Below are positions 26,475 to 35,158 of a DNA stretch of 37,574 bases, piece by piece. The translations under genes and the position numbers were made by a program. Source of the DNA: DASTFY01 sp963829955 (GTDB lineage Bacteria; Actinomycetota; Acidimicrobiia; Acidimicrobiales; Ilumatobacteraceae). How positions within the stretch are numbered: position 1 is the stretch's first letter; each line of letters opens with the position of its first letter. The stretch lies in the NCBI GenBank assembly GCA_963829955.1, contig CAWHKS010000024.1:1-37574 (forward strand), given 5' to 3'. The notes under the pieces are model-generated. The model saw only the letters and a program-made list of their open reading frames with translations, made no database searches and had not been told where the DNA came from.

Positions 26475-27068
26475 CTACGGCTTCAGGGGGCGGTCCTGCT
26501 TGTCCTTTCTGGCGGCCTTCTGGGCCTTCTTCCACTCGCGCACGCGGGCGAGCGACTCGGGGGAGTCGATGTCGGCCACGGAGCGGGGGACGGGGTCGGC
26601 GAACGGACCGGCCGCGGCCTCCCAGCCGGCCGGCCGCACGCCGCGGCGCTTGGCCAGGATGGCGACGAAGATCTGGGCCTTTTCCTGGCCGTAGCCCGGC
26701 AGCTCGCGCAAGCGGCCGTAGAGCTCGGCGCCGGTGTCGACGCCCTCCCAGAGCAGCTCGGCCTTGCCGTCGTAGCGCTCGACGATGCACGTGCAGAGGT
26801 CGAGCGTCCGGCGTGCCATGACCGCGGGGTACCGGTGGAGGGCGGGCTTGGCGCAGAACACCGCCACGAGCTCGTCGGGATCCATGGCCGCGATCCGCGC
26901 CGCGTCCAGATCCCCGAGGCGGGTCCGGAGTGACGCAGGGCCCATGAAGGCCCACTCCATCGGCACCTGCTGGTCGAGCAACATGCCGATGAGCAGGGCC
27001 AGGCCGTCGGTGTTGAGCAGCTCGTCGGCCGCCGCGTCGCCGGTCACGTGCAGCGTGCCTGCAGCCAC
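26475..27068 (-). CDS. Uncharacterised HhH-GPD family protein (base-excision-repair glycosylase fold)
   Basis: This is an intact 197-residue protein resembling the small actinobacterial HhH-GPD family annotated as a putative base-excision DNA-repair protein. Early conserved sequence is LLIGMLLDQQVPMEWAFMGP, the glycosylase helix that in relatives contacts the base. The helix-hairpin-helix is GRLRELPGYGQEKAQIFVAI near residues 115-135. The catalytic-region aspartate is probably in FADPVPRSVADIDSPESL. There is no iron-sulfur cysteine cluster, unlike Nth. The C-terminal tail is lysine-rich (EWKKAQKAARKDKQDRPLKP), likely for DNA binding. It is divergent from the GT2 gene, with 36 bases between starts. 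Substrate base and glycosylase activity are unproven for this family. Confidence 0.88.
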   Translation of the reverse strand: MAAGTLHVTGDAAADELLNTDGLALLIGMLLDQQVPMEWAFMGPASLRTRLGDLDAARIAAMDPDELVAVFCAKPALHRYPAVMARRTLDLCTCIVERYDGKAELLWEGVDTGAELYGRLRELPGYGQEKAQIFVAILAKRRGVRPAGWEAAAGPFADPVPRSVADIDSPESLARVREWKKAQKAARKDKQDRPLKP

Positions 27069-27104
27069 GGACCGGACACTACGGGGTTAGCGTGCGCGCC
27101 CGGA

Positions 27105-28292
27105 ATGCGCGTAGAGCTGTCGATCGTCATGCCCTGCCGGAACGAGGCGGAGACGCTCGAGACCTGTGTCGCCAAGGCTCGCCGCTACCTCGACGACTCG
27201 GGGGTCGACGGCGAGATCATCGTCGTCGACAACGGCTCCACGGACGGATCGGCGCCGCTGGCCCGTCGGCTCGGCGTGCGCGTCGTGGAGGTGCCGGAGC
27301 AGGGGTACGGCTCCGCGCTCATGGGCGGCATCCTGGCGGCGCGAGGGACGTTCATCGTCATGGGCGACGCCGACGACAGCTACGACTTCTCGGCGCTCGA
27401 ACCGTTCATGACCGCCCTACGCGACGGCGCCGACCTGGTGATGGGCGACCGGTTCGCGGGCGGGATCGACGACGGTGCCATGCCCGCGCTCAACCGCTAC
27501 GTCGGCAACCCCGCGCTCTCGTTCCTCGGCCGGCTCTTCTTCCACACGGACATCCGCGACTTCCACTGCGGGCTGCGCGGCTTCCGCCGCGACGCCATAC
27601 TCCGGCTCGATCTCCACTCGCCGGGCATGGAGTTCGCCAGCGAGATGGTGGTGAAGGCCAGCCTGGGCGGGATGCGGATCGACCAGGTCCCGATCCGCCT
27701 CCACCGTGACGGCCGCTCCCGGCCCCCGCACCTGCGGGCCTGGCGGGACGGCTGGCGGCACCTGCGCTTCCTGCTCCTCTACAGCCCGCGCTGGCTGTTC
27801 TTCTACCCCGGGCTGCTCCTGCTGCTCATCGGCGGTGGGTGCGGTGTCGTGCTGACGCTGACCGACGTGACGATCGGGCCGGCCACGTTCAGCATCGGCA
27901 CGCTGGCCGTCTGCGCGGGCCTCGTCCTCATCGGCTACCAGTCGGTCTGGTTCGCCCTGCTGTCCAAGTCCTTCGCCAGCCGCGAGGGCCTGCTGCCGGA
28001 CGACCGGCGGGTGACGCAGTTCCGTCGTCGATTCCCGCTCGAGCTGTGGCTGGCGCTGTCGACCGTCGCCGTGGTGGTCGGGGGCGCGGCGCTGCTCGCG
28101 GAGGCGGCCGGGTGGGACTTCCAGCCGCTCGACCCGACGCGCTCGATGCGGGTCATCATCCCGTCGGTGACGATTCTCGTGCTGGGCCTCCAGACCGCGC
28201 TGTGCAGCCTGCTGCTGAGCATCCTCGGGCTGCCGTCAGCTCGCCCGACCGCTGAGACGGTGCTCGAGCAGCGACGTGACGACGTGGCGTGA
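27105..28292 (+). CDS. GT2 family glycosyltransferase with C-terminal membrane domain
   Basis: This is an intact 395-residue protein. The catalytic domain has ELSIVMPCRNEAETLETCVA, EIIVVDNGSTDGSAPLARR, and the metal-binding D88-A-D90 in FIVMGDADDSYDF. DIRDFHCGLRGFRRDAIL and the VPIRLHRDGRSRPPHLRAWR segment match polyprenyl-phosphate hexosyltransferases of the GT2 group. Four hydrophobic helices follow from about residue 230 (WLFFYPGLLLLLIGGGCGVV, LAVCAGLVLIGYQSVWFALL). It likely charges a polyprenyl phosphate with a sugar at the inner membrane. The ATG at 27105 is used since upstream codons in this frame overlap the divergent promoter. Its stop overlaps the following methyltransferase start (GTGA). 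Confidence 0.92.
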   Translation: MRVELSIVMPCRNEAETLETCVAKARRYLDDSGVDGEIIVVDNGSTDGSAPLARRLGVRVVEVPEQGYGSALMGGILAARGTFIVMGDADDSYDFSALEPFMTALRDGADLVMGDRFAGGIDDGAMPALNRYVGNPALSFLGRLFFHTDIRDFHCGLRGFRRDAILRLDLHSPGMEFASEMVVKASLGGMRIDQVPIRLHRDGRSRPPHLRAWRDGWRHLRFLLLYSPRWLFFYPGLLLLLIGGGCGVVLTLTDVTIGPATFSIGTLAVCAGLVLIGYQSVWFALLSKSFASREGLLPDDRRVTQFRRRFPLELWLALSTVAVVVGGAALLAEAAGWDFQPLDPTRSMRVIIPSVTILVLGLQTALCSLLLSILGLPSARPTAETVLEQRRDDVA

Positions 28293-28852
28293 ACCGACTC
28301 GACCGACTGCTCCAGGACTGGCGGATCGGCCGCGCCGTCCGCTTCGTGCCACCGGGGTCCCGCGTGCTGGACGTCGGTTGCCACGACGGGGCGTTGTTCC
28401 GCCGGCTCGGCCCCGGGCTGCGTGAGGGGATCGGGCTCGACCCCGCGCTGGCGGGCACGTTGACGGGCGACCGCTACCAGCTCCTGCCCGGCGCCTTCCC
28501 CGCGGATGCGCCTGACGAGCCGGCCTCGTTCGACGCCATCACGATGCTGGCCGTGCTGGAGCACGTCCCGCTGGACCAGCAGCCCGACCTGGCCGGAGCC
28601 GTCCACCGGCTGCTGAAGCCCGGCGGCCGACTGATCCTGACCGTGCCGTCGCCCCGGGTCGACACGATCCTCGACGGTCTGATCCGGCTCCGCCTGCTGC
28701 ACGGCATGGAGGCCGAGCAGCACTACGGCTTCCAGCCCGACCACGTCGAGCCGTTGTTCCTCGGCGCCGGGCTGACCCTCGTGGAGCACGCCACGTTCCA
28801 GCTCCGCCTCAACCACCTGTTCGTGTTCGAGCGTCCGCCGCGCACCCCCTGA
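28289..28852 (+). CDS. Class I SAM-dependent methyltransferase
   Basis: This is an intact 187-residue methyltransferase, short for the family because little extends beyond the core. Motif I is SRVLDVGCHDGALFRRLGPG, and the acidic ribose ligand follows in IGLDPALAGTL. Motif II is FDAITMLAVLEHVPLDQQPD and motif III LLKPGGRLILTVPSPRVDTI. The C-terminal segment HGMEAEQHYGFQPDHVEPLF resembles enzymes of glycan and lipid loci. The GTG at 28289 overlaps the GT2 stop, so both are made together, and they may act on the same lipid-linked sugar. It is followed after 14 bases by the HerA-like gene, which is on the same strand but functionally unrelated. Confidence 0.9.
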   Translation: MNRLDRLLQDWRIGRAVRFVPPGSRVLDVGCHDGALFRRLGPGLREGIGLDPALAGTLTGDRYQLLPGAFPADAPDEPASFDAITMLAVLEHVPLDQQPDLAGAVHRLLKPGGRLILTVPSPRVDTILDGLIRLRLLHGMEAEQHYGFQPDHVEPLFLGAGLTLVEHATFQLRLNHLFVFERPPRTP

Positions 28853-28866
28853 GTAGCGTCGGCGTG

Positions 28867-30598
28867 ATGGTCCCGCCGGACGAGCCCGCCCCCAACGCGC
28901 CCCTGGCCGGCCGCGTGCTCGGCACGGAGGACGCCACCCCGCTCGACTTCTGGGTGGCGGTGGCCGAGGGCTCGATCCTGCAGCTCGACGACGTCGTCGC
29001 CCTCGAGCGCGTGCTGCCGTCGGGCGACGAGGTCCGCATCTACGGCGTCGTCTCGCAGGTGCGGGCGCGGCACGAGGGTGCCCGCTTCGACAGCGACGTC
29101 TTCCTCATCGAGGACGGTGTGCTCCCGGCCGAGGTCAGCGAGTCGGCGCAGATCCTCGCCACCCGATTCGAGCCCGAGGTGTTCGTCCCTCCGCTGCCGG
29201 GCACGCCGGTGCGGCGAGCCGCGGGAGCCGATCGCTTCGAGGCGCTGTTCTTCGATGGCATGGAGCGCCGCCTCCCGGCTGGTCTCACCCGGGACGACGA
29301 GCCGCTCTACCTGGATCTGGACTTCGTCGACGGCACCCGCGGCGCGCACGTGAACATCAGCGGGATCTCGGGCGTGGCCACGAAGACGAGTTACGCGACC
29401 TTCCTCCTCTACTCGCTCTTCGAGTCCGGCGTGCTCGGCGCGGAAGCCGTCAACACCAAGGCTCTCGTGTTCAACGTGAAGGGCGAGGACCTGCTGTGGC
29501 TGGACCGGCCCAACCGGCGGCTGGACGAGCGGCAGGCCGCCCGCTACGGCCGGGTGGGCCTCCCCGTCGGCGCCTTCCCCAGCGTGGCGTTCTTCGCGCC
29601 ACCCCGGCGCGGCGCGCCCACGCCCGTACCCGACGTCGCCAGCCGCGACCGCGACATCGTGTCGTTCTTCTGGACTCTCGAGGACTTCTGCCGGCAGGAG
29701 CTCCTGCCGTTCCTGTTCGCCGACGCCGAGGACGACCGCCAGCAGTACACGATGGTCGTCCACAACGTCACCGCCCGGCTCCGGGAGGCGGCACCGGCCG
29801 GAGACGGTGCGGTCTCGATCGAGGGCGAGGTGGTGCGGAACTTCCGTGCCCTCGTCGACCTCGTCCAGTCCCGCCTGATGGACGAGGACGGTCGGCCAGA
29901 TCCTCACTGGGCCGGCCCGGCCATCGGCGCCGGCACGGTCAACGCGTTCATCCGCCGCCTGTTCGGGGCCGTGCCCCACGTGCAGCACCTCGTGCGCGCG
30001 GACGTGCCCGACCCCGAGCGTCACCGCGTCGCCCTGGAGCGTCAGGTCACGGTCGTCGACCTGCACAACCTCAACGACCGTGCCAAGCGCTTCGTCGTCG
30101 GGGTCGTGCTGCGCAAGGCCTTCGAGGACAAGGAGAGGGCCGGGCAGGCGCGCCCGTTGCAGTTCGTGGTGCTGGACGAGCTCAACAAGTACGCGCCACG
30201 GGACGGGTCGAGCCCGATCAAGGAGATCCTTCTGGACGTGGCCGAGCGGGGCCGCTCGCTGGGGATGATCCTGCTCGGCGCGCAGCAGACGGCCAGCGAA
30301 GTCGAGCGGCGGATCGTGGCCAACTCGGCGGTGCGGGTCGTCGGCCGCCTCGACGCCGCCGAGGCCGCGAGGGGGGAGTACGGCTTCCTGCCCGCGGCGC
30401 AGCGCGATCGGGCGAAGATCCTGAAGCCGGGGACGATGCTCGTGGCGCAGCCCGTGCTGCCGGTCCCGCTCGTGGTCGAGTTCCCGTTCCCGGCCTGGGC
30501 GACCCGGGTCAGTGAGGCCGGCCCGATGGGCCCAACCGACGTGACCGGCCCCACCACCGGCGATCCGCTCCCGCGATCCTTTCGAGGGCCTGCCGTGA
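28867..30598 (+). CDS. herA: HerA-like ATPase (DUF87, DNA translocase), probable one-base indel near the 3' end
   Basis: HerA proteins are hexameric ATP-driven DNA translocases that work with the NurA nuclease in DNA end resection. The N-terminal HAS-barrel is residues 8-100 (RVLGTEDATPLDFWVAVAEG). The ATP-binding region has an atypical Walker A, NISGISGVATKTSYATF at about 163-179: Lys-Thr is kept, but the residue before lysine is Thr instead of Gly. Walker B is QFVVLDELNKYAPRDG. A C-terminal arginine/sensor region is LLGAQQTASEVERRIVANSA. As printed, the frame continues into SbcD. A one-base shift after about 30540 gives an end RSRDPFEGLP and a TGA at 30596-30598, overlapping the SbcD GTG. 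Length would be about 576 residues. Confidence 0.85.
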
Positions 30599-31767
30599 AG
30601 TTCCTCCACACCGGCGACTGGCACGTCGGCAAGACGATGCGGGGGCGCAGCCGGGCCGACGAGCACCGCGCCGTGCTGGACGAGATCGCCGCCCTGGCCG
30701 CGGCCGAGCAGGTGGACGCCGTGATCGTGGCCGGCGACCTGTTCGACACCGCGGCACCCACCGCCGAGAGCGAGCAGATCGTGTACGGCGCGCTGCTCGC
30801 CCTGGCCCGCTCGGGCGCCCACGTCGTGGTGGTGTCCGGCAACCACGACAACGAGCGACGGCTGCAGGCCGTCGCGCCGCTCCTGGAGCTCGGGCGGGTC
30901 ACCATGGCGGCGTCGTTCCGGCGGCCCGACGACGGCGGCGTGATCGAGGTCAGCTCCCGGGACGGCGGTGAGCAGGCCGATGTGGCCCTGCTGCCGTTCC
31001 TCTCGCAACGATGGGTGGTCCGGGCCGACGAGCTGATGGCCACCGCCGCCGACCAGCAGGCGCAGGCCTACGGCGAGCGGCTGCGTCACCTGATCGGGGC
31101 GCTCACCGCCGGCCTGCGTCCGGATCGCGTCAGCGTGATGGTGGCCCATCTCTTCGCACTCGGCGGGCTGCTCGGCGGAGGCGAACGGGAGGCCCACACG
31201 ATCTTCGACTACGGCGTCTCGGCCACCGCCTTCCCGCCCAGCCTGCAGTACGTGGCGCTCGGCCACCTGCACCGCAGCCAGACCATCCCCGGGCCGTGCC
31301 CCATCCGCTATGCCGGCTCACCGCTGCAACTGGACTTCGGCGAGACCGCGGACGTGAAGAGCGTGCTGCTCGTCGAGGCGCACCCCGGACGGCCCGTCGA
31401 GGTGGAAGCGCGGGTGCTGCGTAGCGGCCGTCGCCTGCGGACCCTCGACGGCTCCCTCGACGCCGTGCTGGCGCAGGCGGGGACGACGGGCGACGACTTC
31501 CTGCGGGTCCGGCTACGGGAGACGCCCCGGGTCGGCCTGGCCGAGCAGGTGCGGGAGAGCTTTCCCGAGTGCGTCGACGTCCAGATCTTCCGGCCCGAGG
31601 ACGCCTCGGCCGCCGGCCGGTCGGGGCCGTCCGACCAGGACCGGCTGGATCGCGCCACGCTCGACCCGACGGCCCTGTTCCGCCGCTACCTGACCGACAC
31701 CCGGGGCGCCGTGGACGACGATCTCTTGTCGCTCTTCACCGAGTTGGTCGAGGAGCAGGCCGGATGA
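30595..31767 (+). CDS. sbcD: SbcD / Mre11-type exonuclease subunit
   Basis: This 390-residue metallophosphoesterase forms the nuclease half of the SbcCD (Mre11-Rad50) complex that trims DNA ends and hairpins. All phosphoesterase motifs are visible: D8 and H10 in LHTGDWHVGK, D48 in IVAGDLFDTAAPT, N83-H84 in VVSGNHDNERRL, H185 in MVAHLF, and G223-H-L-H226 in ALGHLHRSQ. The C-terminal capping region runs from about 260 and ends in TELVEEQAG. The GTG at 30595 gives VKFLHTGDWH, the standard family beginning. The printed frame is open upstream into HerA, so a genuine HerA-SbcD fusion cannot be fully excluded. Its stop overlaps the sbcC ATG (ATGA). Confidence 0.94.
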   Translation: MKFLHTGDWHVGKTMRGRSRADEHRAVLDEIAALAAAEQVDAVIVAGDLFDTAAPTAESEQIVYGALLALARSGAHVVVVSGNHDNERRLQAVAPLLELGRVTMAASFRRPDDGGVIEVSSRDGGEQADVALLPFLSQRWVVRADELMATAADQQAQAYGERLRHLIGALTAGLRPDRVSVMVAHLFALGGLLGGGEREAHTIFDYGVSATAFPPSLQYVALGHLHRSQTIPGPCPIRYAGSPLQLDFGETADVKSVLLVEAHPGRPVEVEARVLRSGRRLRTLDGSLDAVLAQAGTTGDDFLRVRLRETPRVGLAEQVRESFPECVDVQIFRPEDASAAGRSGPSDQDRLDRATLDPTALFRRYLTDTRGAVDDDLLSLFTELVEEQAG

Positions 31768-34139
31768 GGCCGGTCCGTCTCGAGATGGAGGGGTTCACCT
31801 CGTTCCGCGAGCGGACCGTCGTCGACTTCGAGGCGGTCGAGTTGTTCGCGCTGTCCGGCCCGACCGGGGCCGGCAAGTCGAGCGTGATCGACGCCATGAT
31901 CTTCGCCCTCTACGGCACGGTCCCCCGGCTGGGCGACGAACGGCAGGTGGCGCCCGTCGTCTCGCAAGGGCGCACGGAGGCGCGGGTGCGGTTGGACTTC
32001 GACGTCACCGGCGAGCGGTGGACGGCCGTGCGGGTGGTGCGGCTCCGCGACGGCCGGGCGACGACGCGAGAGGCACGGTTGGAGCGGGCGGGAGAGGTGG
32101 TGGCGGGCAACGCCCGGGAGTTGGACGCCGAGATCGCCGCCCTGCTCGGGCTGACCTCCCAGCAATTCACGACCTGCGTGGTCCTGCCCCAGGGCCAGTT
32201 CGCCCGCTTCCTCCAGGCCAAGCCGGCCGAGCGGCAGGATCTGCTCGTCCGGCTGTTGGAGCTGGGCCTGTTCGACAGCGTCCGCGAGGCGGCCGGGCAG
32301 GTGGCGGGGCGCCTGGAGGGGGAGCGGACGGAGCTCACGTTTCACCTCGCCGCCCTGGCCGCGGCCACCCCGGAGGCGGTGGCCGAGGAGCAGGCGCGCT
32401 GTGAGCGGTTGGAGGCCCTCGTGCGCGCCGTGGAGGAACGCCTGCCCGCGCTCACTGCGGCCGAGCGGCGTCGTGACGAATGTCGCGCCGGAGTGGCCCG
32501 GCGGGCGCGCAGCTGAAGCTCCTCGATGGCCTGCGCCCTCCGACCGACGTCGAGGTCCTGGCCGGCCGCGTCGATGAGGCCCGGGCTCGCGTCGCCGCTA
32601 CCGAGGAGGCGGAGAAGGGCGCCATCGCCGCGCTTGACCGGGCGCGCGGCGATCGGCTCGCCGCCGGCGACCGTGGGCCACTCGAACGCTGGCAGCGCGC
32701 CCACCAGGAGCATCCGGCCGTCGAGCAGCGGGCCAAGGAGGCCGCAGCCGACCTGGAGAGGGCGGGCCAGCGGGCCACCGCCGCCGCAGCGGTGCACGAC
32801 GCGGCGGCCCGCGAGGTCGAGGCCCTCGCGACCGCGTACGACACGCTCATCGCCCAGCACCGAGCCGCGGCGCTGCGTGAACTGCTCGTGATGGGCGAGC
32901 CGTGTCCGGTGTGCGACCAGCCCGTCACGGCCGTCCCCCACCACGACGAGCCCGCCGAGCTGGCGGAGGCCAGGGCGGCGCGGGAGCAGGCAAGCGGGCA
33001 CGCTGCCGCCGCGTCCGGAGCGGCCCGCGACGCCGAGGTCGCCGTGGCCCGGGCGGAGGAGCGGGCCACGCGCGCCGAAGCGGACCGGCAGGCCCACGAC
33101 ACCGCGCTCGAGGGGGCACCACCTGCGGCCGAGGTGACGGCCGGGCTGGCCCGCCTGGCCGCCGTGGACGAAGCGGCGGCCGTGGCCGAGGCCGCGCGCG
33201 ACCGCGCCGCGGCCGAACGGCAGAAGGCCGCCCGCCAGCTCGTCTCCGCGACCGAGGCCGAGCAGACCGGATGGCAGGTGTTCGATCGCGCCCGCGACGG
33301 CGTGGCCGAACTGGCGCCGCCCCCGGCCGACCGCTCCACGCTGGCCGGCGCGTGGGCGACCCTGACGGCGTGGTCGACCGAGCGCCGCACGGACCTGGCG
33401 GCCGAGCTGGCCGGGCTGGAGTCGGAGGCCTCGGCCGCCGACGACGAGTGCCGGAAGCGGGCCGGCGAGCTGGACGGCGCGCTCTCGGACGCCGGTCTCG
33501 AACCGGGCGGCCAGCCCCATCGGGACGTGGCCGTCGAGGCGCGGGCCCGCGAGCGCGCAGCTCGTGGTCACGCTGCAGGAGGCGGCGGCCGAGCACGCGC
33601 GGCTGACCGAGCGCGATGCCGACCTCGCCCGCCGGGTCCGCGTCGCCAGCGCGCTGAAGCAGGAGCTGCACGCCAACCGCTTCGAGAAGTGGGTGCTCGA
33701 CCACGTGCTGCACGATCTCTGCGCCTCGGCGTCCACCCTCCTCCACGAGCTCTCCGACCGCGCCTACTCGCTGTCGGTGGACGAGCGCGGCTCGTTCGTC
33801 GTGATCGACCACCGGAACGCCGACGAGGCCCGCCTGGCCCGTACGTTGTCGGGCGGCGAGACGTTCCTGGCCTCGCTCGCCCTCGCGCTGGCCCTGGCCG
33901 AGCAGGTGGCCCGCTCGGGCTCCGGCGCCCGCCTCGAATCGCTCTTCCTCGACGAGGGCTTCGGCACCCTCGACGCCGCCACGCTGGACGTCGTCGCCGG
34001 CGCCATGGAAGACCTGGGCGCGAAGGGCCGCATGGTCGGCCTGGTCAGCCACGTGCCCGAGCTGGCCGAACGGGTACCTGTGCGCTTCGACGTCCGTCGC
34101 CAGCCGCGCTCCTCGGTCATCGAGCGGGTGGACCAGTGA
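31764..34139 (+). CDS. sbcC: SbcC / Rad50-type ATPase, two frameshifts
   Basis: This is the SMC-like ATPase partner of SbcD, about 791 residues after repair. Walker A is GPTGAGKSS at 32-40 and the Q-loop VVLPQGQFARFLQAKPAERQ lies near 145-165. Long Ala/Glu/Arg-rich coiled coils flank the zinc hook GEPCPVCDQPVTAV near residue 380, whose C-x2-C dimerises two arms. The C-terminal lobe has the signature RTLSGGETFLASLALALALA and Walker B ESLFLDEGFGTLDAATLDVV. Frame changes near 32505 (after GVARR) and 33556 (before QLVVTLQEAAAEHARL) fall in the coiled-coil arms, with every catalytic motif intact. It is shorter than E. coli SbcC (over 1,000 residues), so its arms are short. The stop overlaps the NurA-like start. 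Confidence 0.92.
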
Positions 34140-35158
34140 GGTTCGCGGTCGAGACCTGGGCGCCCGAGTACGGGTCCCCGGCCGAGGGTGGCGCCCTGGC
34201 CGAGACCGACGTGGCGGTCGACCTCGACATCGAGCAGCCGGCCGCGCGCTGGGCGCCGATCACGCCGCCGCCGCTTGCCCCGGCGGACCAGGAACTTCCG
34301 GCGCTGTTCGTCGACGGCGTTCGCCGGATCGAGGCGCGGGTGTGGGTGTCCGGCGCCGACGGGGAGGCGCGCCCGGGCATCTGCGCCACCTACGCCGCCG
34401 GTGTCGTCCGGTGCTGTCCGCCCATCACATCGAGCGTGGCCTCGGGCCGAGCGCCCGGCCGGGCCCGCGTCGTCGCCACCGAGGTGGCCCGCGCCCTCTT
34501 CTGTCGCGCCGCGGGCGCGGCACCCATCGACACCCGTTGCGGTCCGTTCGGGTTGCGGGCCACGCCGGCCGACGACCCCGACACGCTGTCGCTGGCGCTC
34601 CAGGGCGCCATGGCGGACCTCGAGCTCCAGGTCAGCGCCGGCGCCGCGGCCCCCGGCGAACTGCTCGTCGTCGACGGCCCCCTCGGCGCCAGGCGAGGGC
34701 TGCCCGGCACGGTCGGCTACATCAAGACCCACCATGTCAGCTACCTGCCGACGGCGATGCACGGGGTGATCGGCGCCCTCACGGCGGGACAGCGCACGCC
34801 CGTGTTCTGCATGGGAGAGCGGTTCGCCCGTCACAGCTGGTATCTGCGGTTGCCCGGCGAGGTCAGCCATCCGTGGGCGGGCGTGGTGCGCTGCGAGGCA
34901 ACGGTGGACATCGGACCGGAGCAGGCCATCGCCCTGGCCGACCGCCTCGCCGCGGTGCTGCCGCGCTACGGGTCGTCCCCGCACAAGGATCCCCGCGCCC
35001 CGCAGAACCTCTTCCCGATCGCCGGCCTCGAGCGCGAGCTGCGCCGCCGCCTGGGCGACCCCCTGCTCATCCAGCGAGCGCTGCGCGAGGCCGCCCAGCA
35101 TTCACGGCTGGACCAGGGCGCTCCTGCCGCGGGGTCCCCGCGGACCGGAGCTCCATGA
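34136..35158 (+). CDS. NurA-like nuclease
   Basis: This is a 340-residue protein whose GTG overlaps the sbcC stop (GTGA). NurA is a toroidal dimeric nuclease that docks on HerA and resects DNA ends. Visible NurA-like marks are the first acidic motif PALFVDGVRRIEARVWV (D60), an acidic helix LQGAMADLELQ near 155-165 (E163), the second acidic motif ELLVVDGPLGARRGLP (D180) and VGYIKTHHVSYLP (K197), followed by WYLRLPGEVSHPWAGVVRCE. The assignment rests on this order of acidic motifs plus operon position after HerA-SbcD-SbcC; overall similarity looks remote. No membrane or signal sequence is present. A different RNase-H-fold nuclease is the main alternative. Confidence 0.65.
   Translation: MRFAVETWAPEYGSPAEGGALAETDVAVDLDIEQPAARWAPITPPPLAPADQELPALFVDGVRRIEARVWVSGADGEARPGICATYAAGVVRCCPPITSSVASGRAPGRARVVATEVARALFCRAAGAAPIDTRCGPFGLRATPADDPDTLSLALQGAMADLELQVSAGAAAPGELLVVDGPLGARRGLPGTVGYIKTHHVSYLPTAMHGVIGALTAGQRTPVFCMGERFARHSWYLRLPGEVSHPWAGVVRCEATVDIGPEQAIALADRLAAVLPRYGSSPHKDPRAPQNLFPIAGLERELRRRLGDPLLIQRALREAAQHSRLDQGAPAAGSPRTGAP

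Noticed and set aside
28723..31272. 849-residue minus-strand open frame opposite HerA/SbcD
   Set aside because: Motif-bearing genes occupy the plus strand; the antisense product is repetitive and has no recognisable domain.
32342..33736. Minus-strand open frame opposite SbcC
   Set aside because: Gly/Arg/Ala-rich antisense of the coiled-coil region; no start context or domain.
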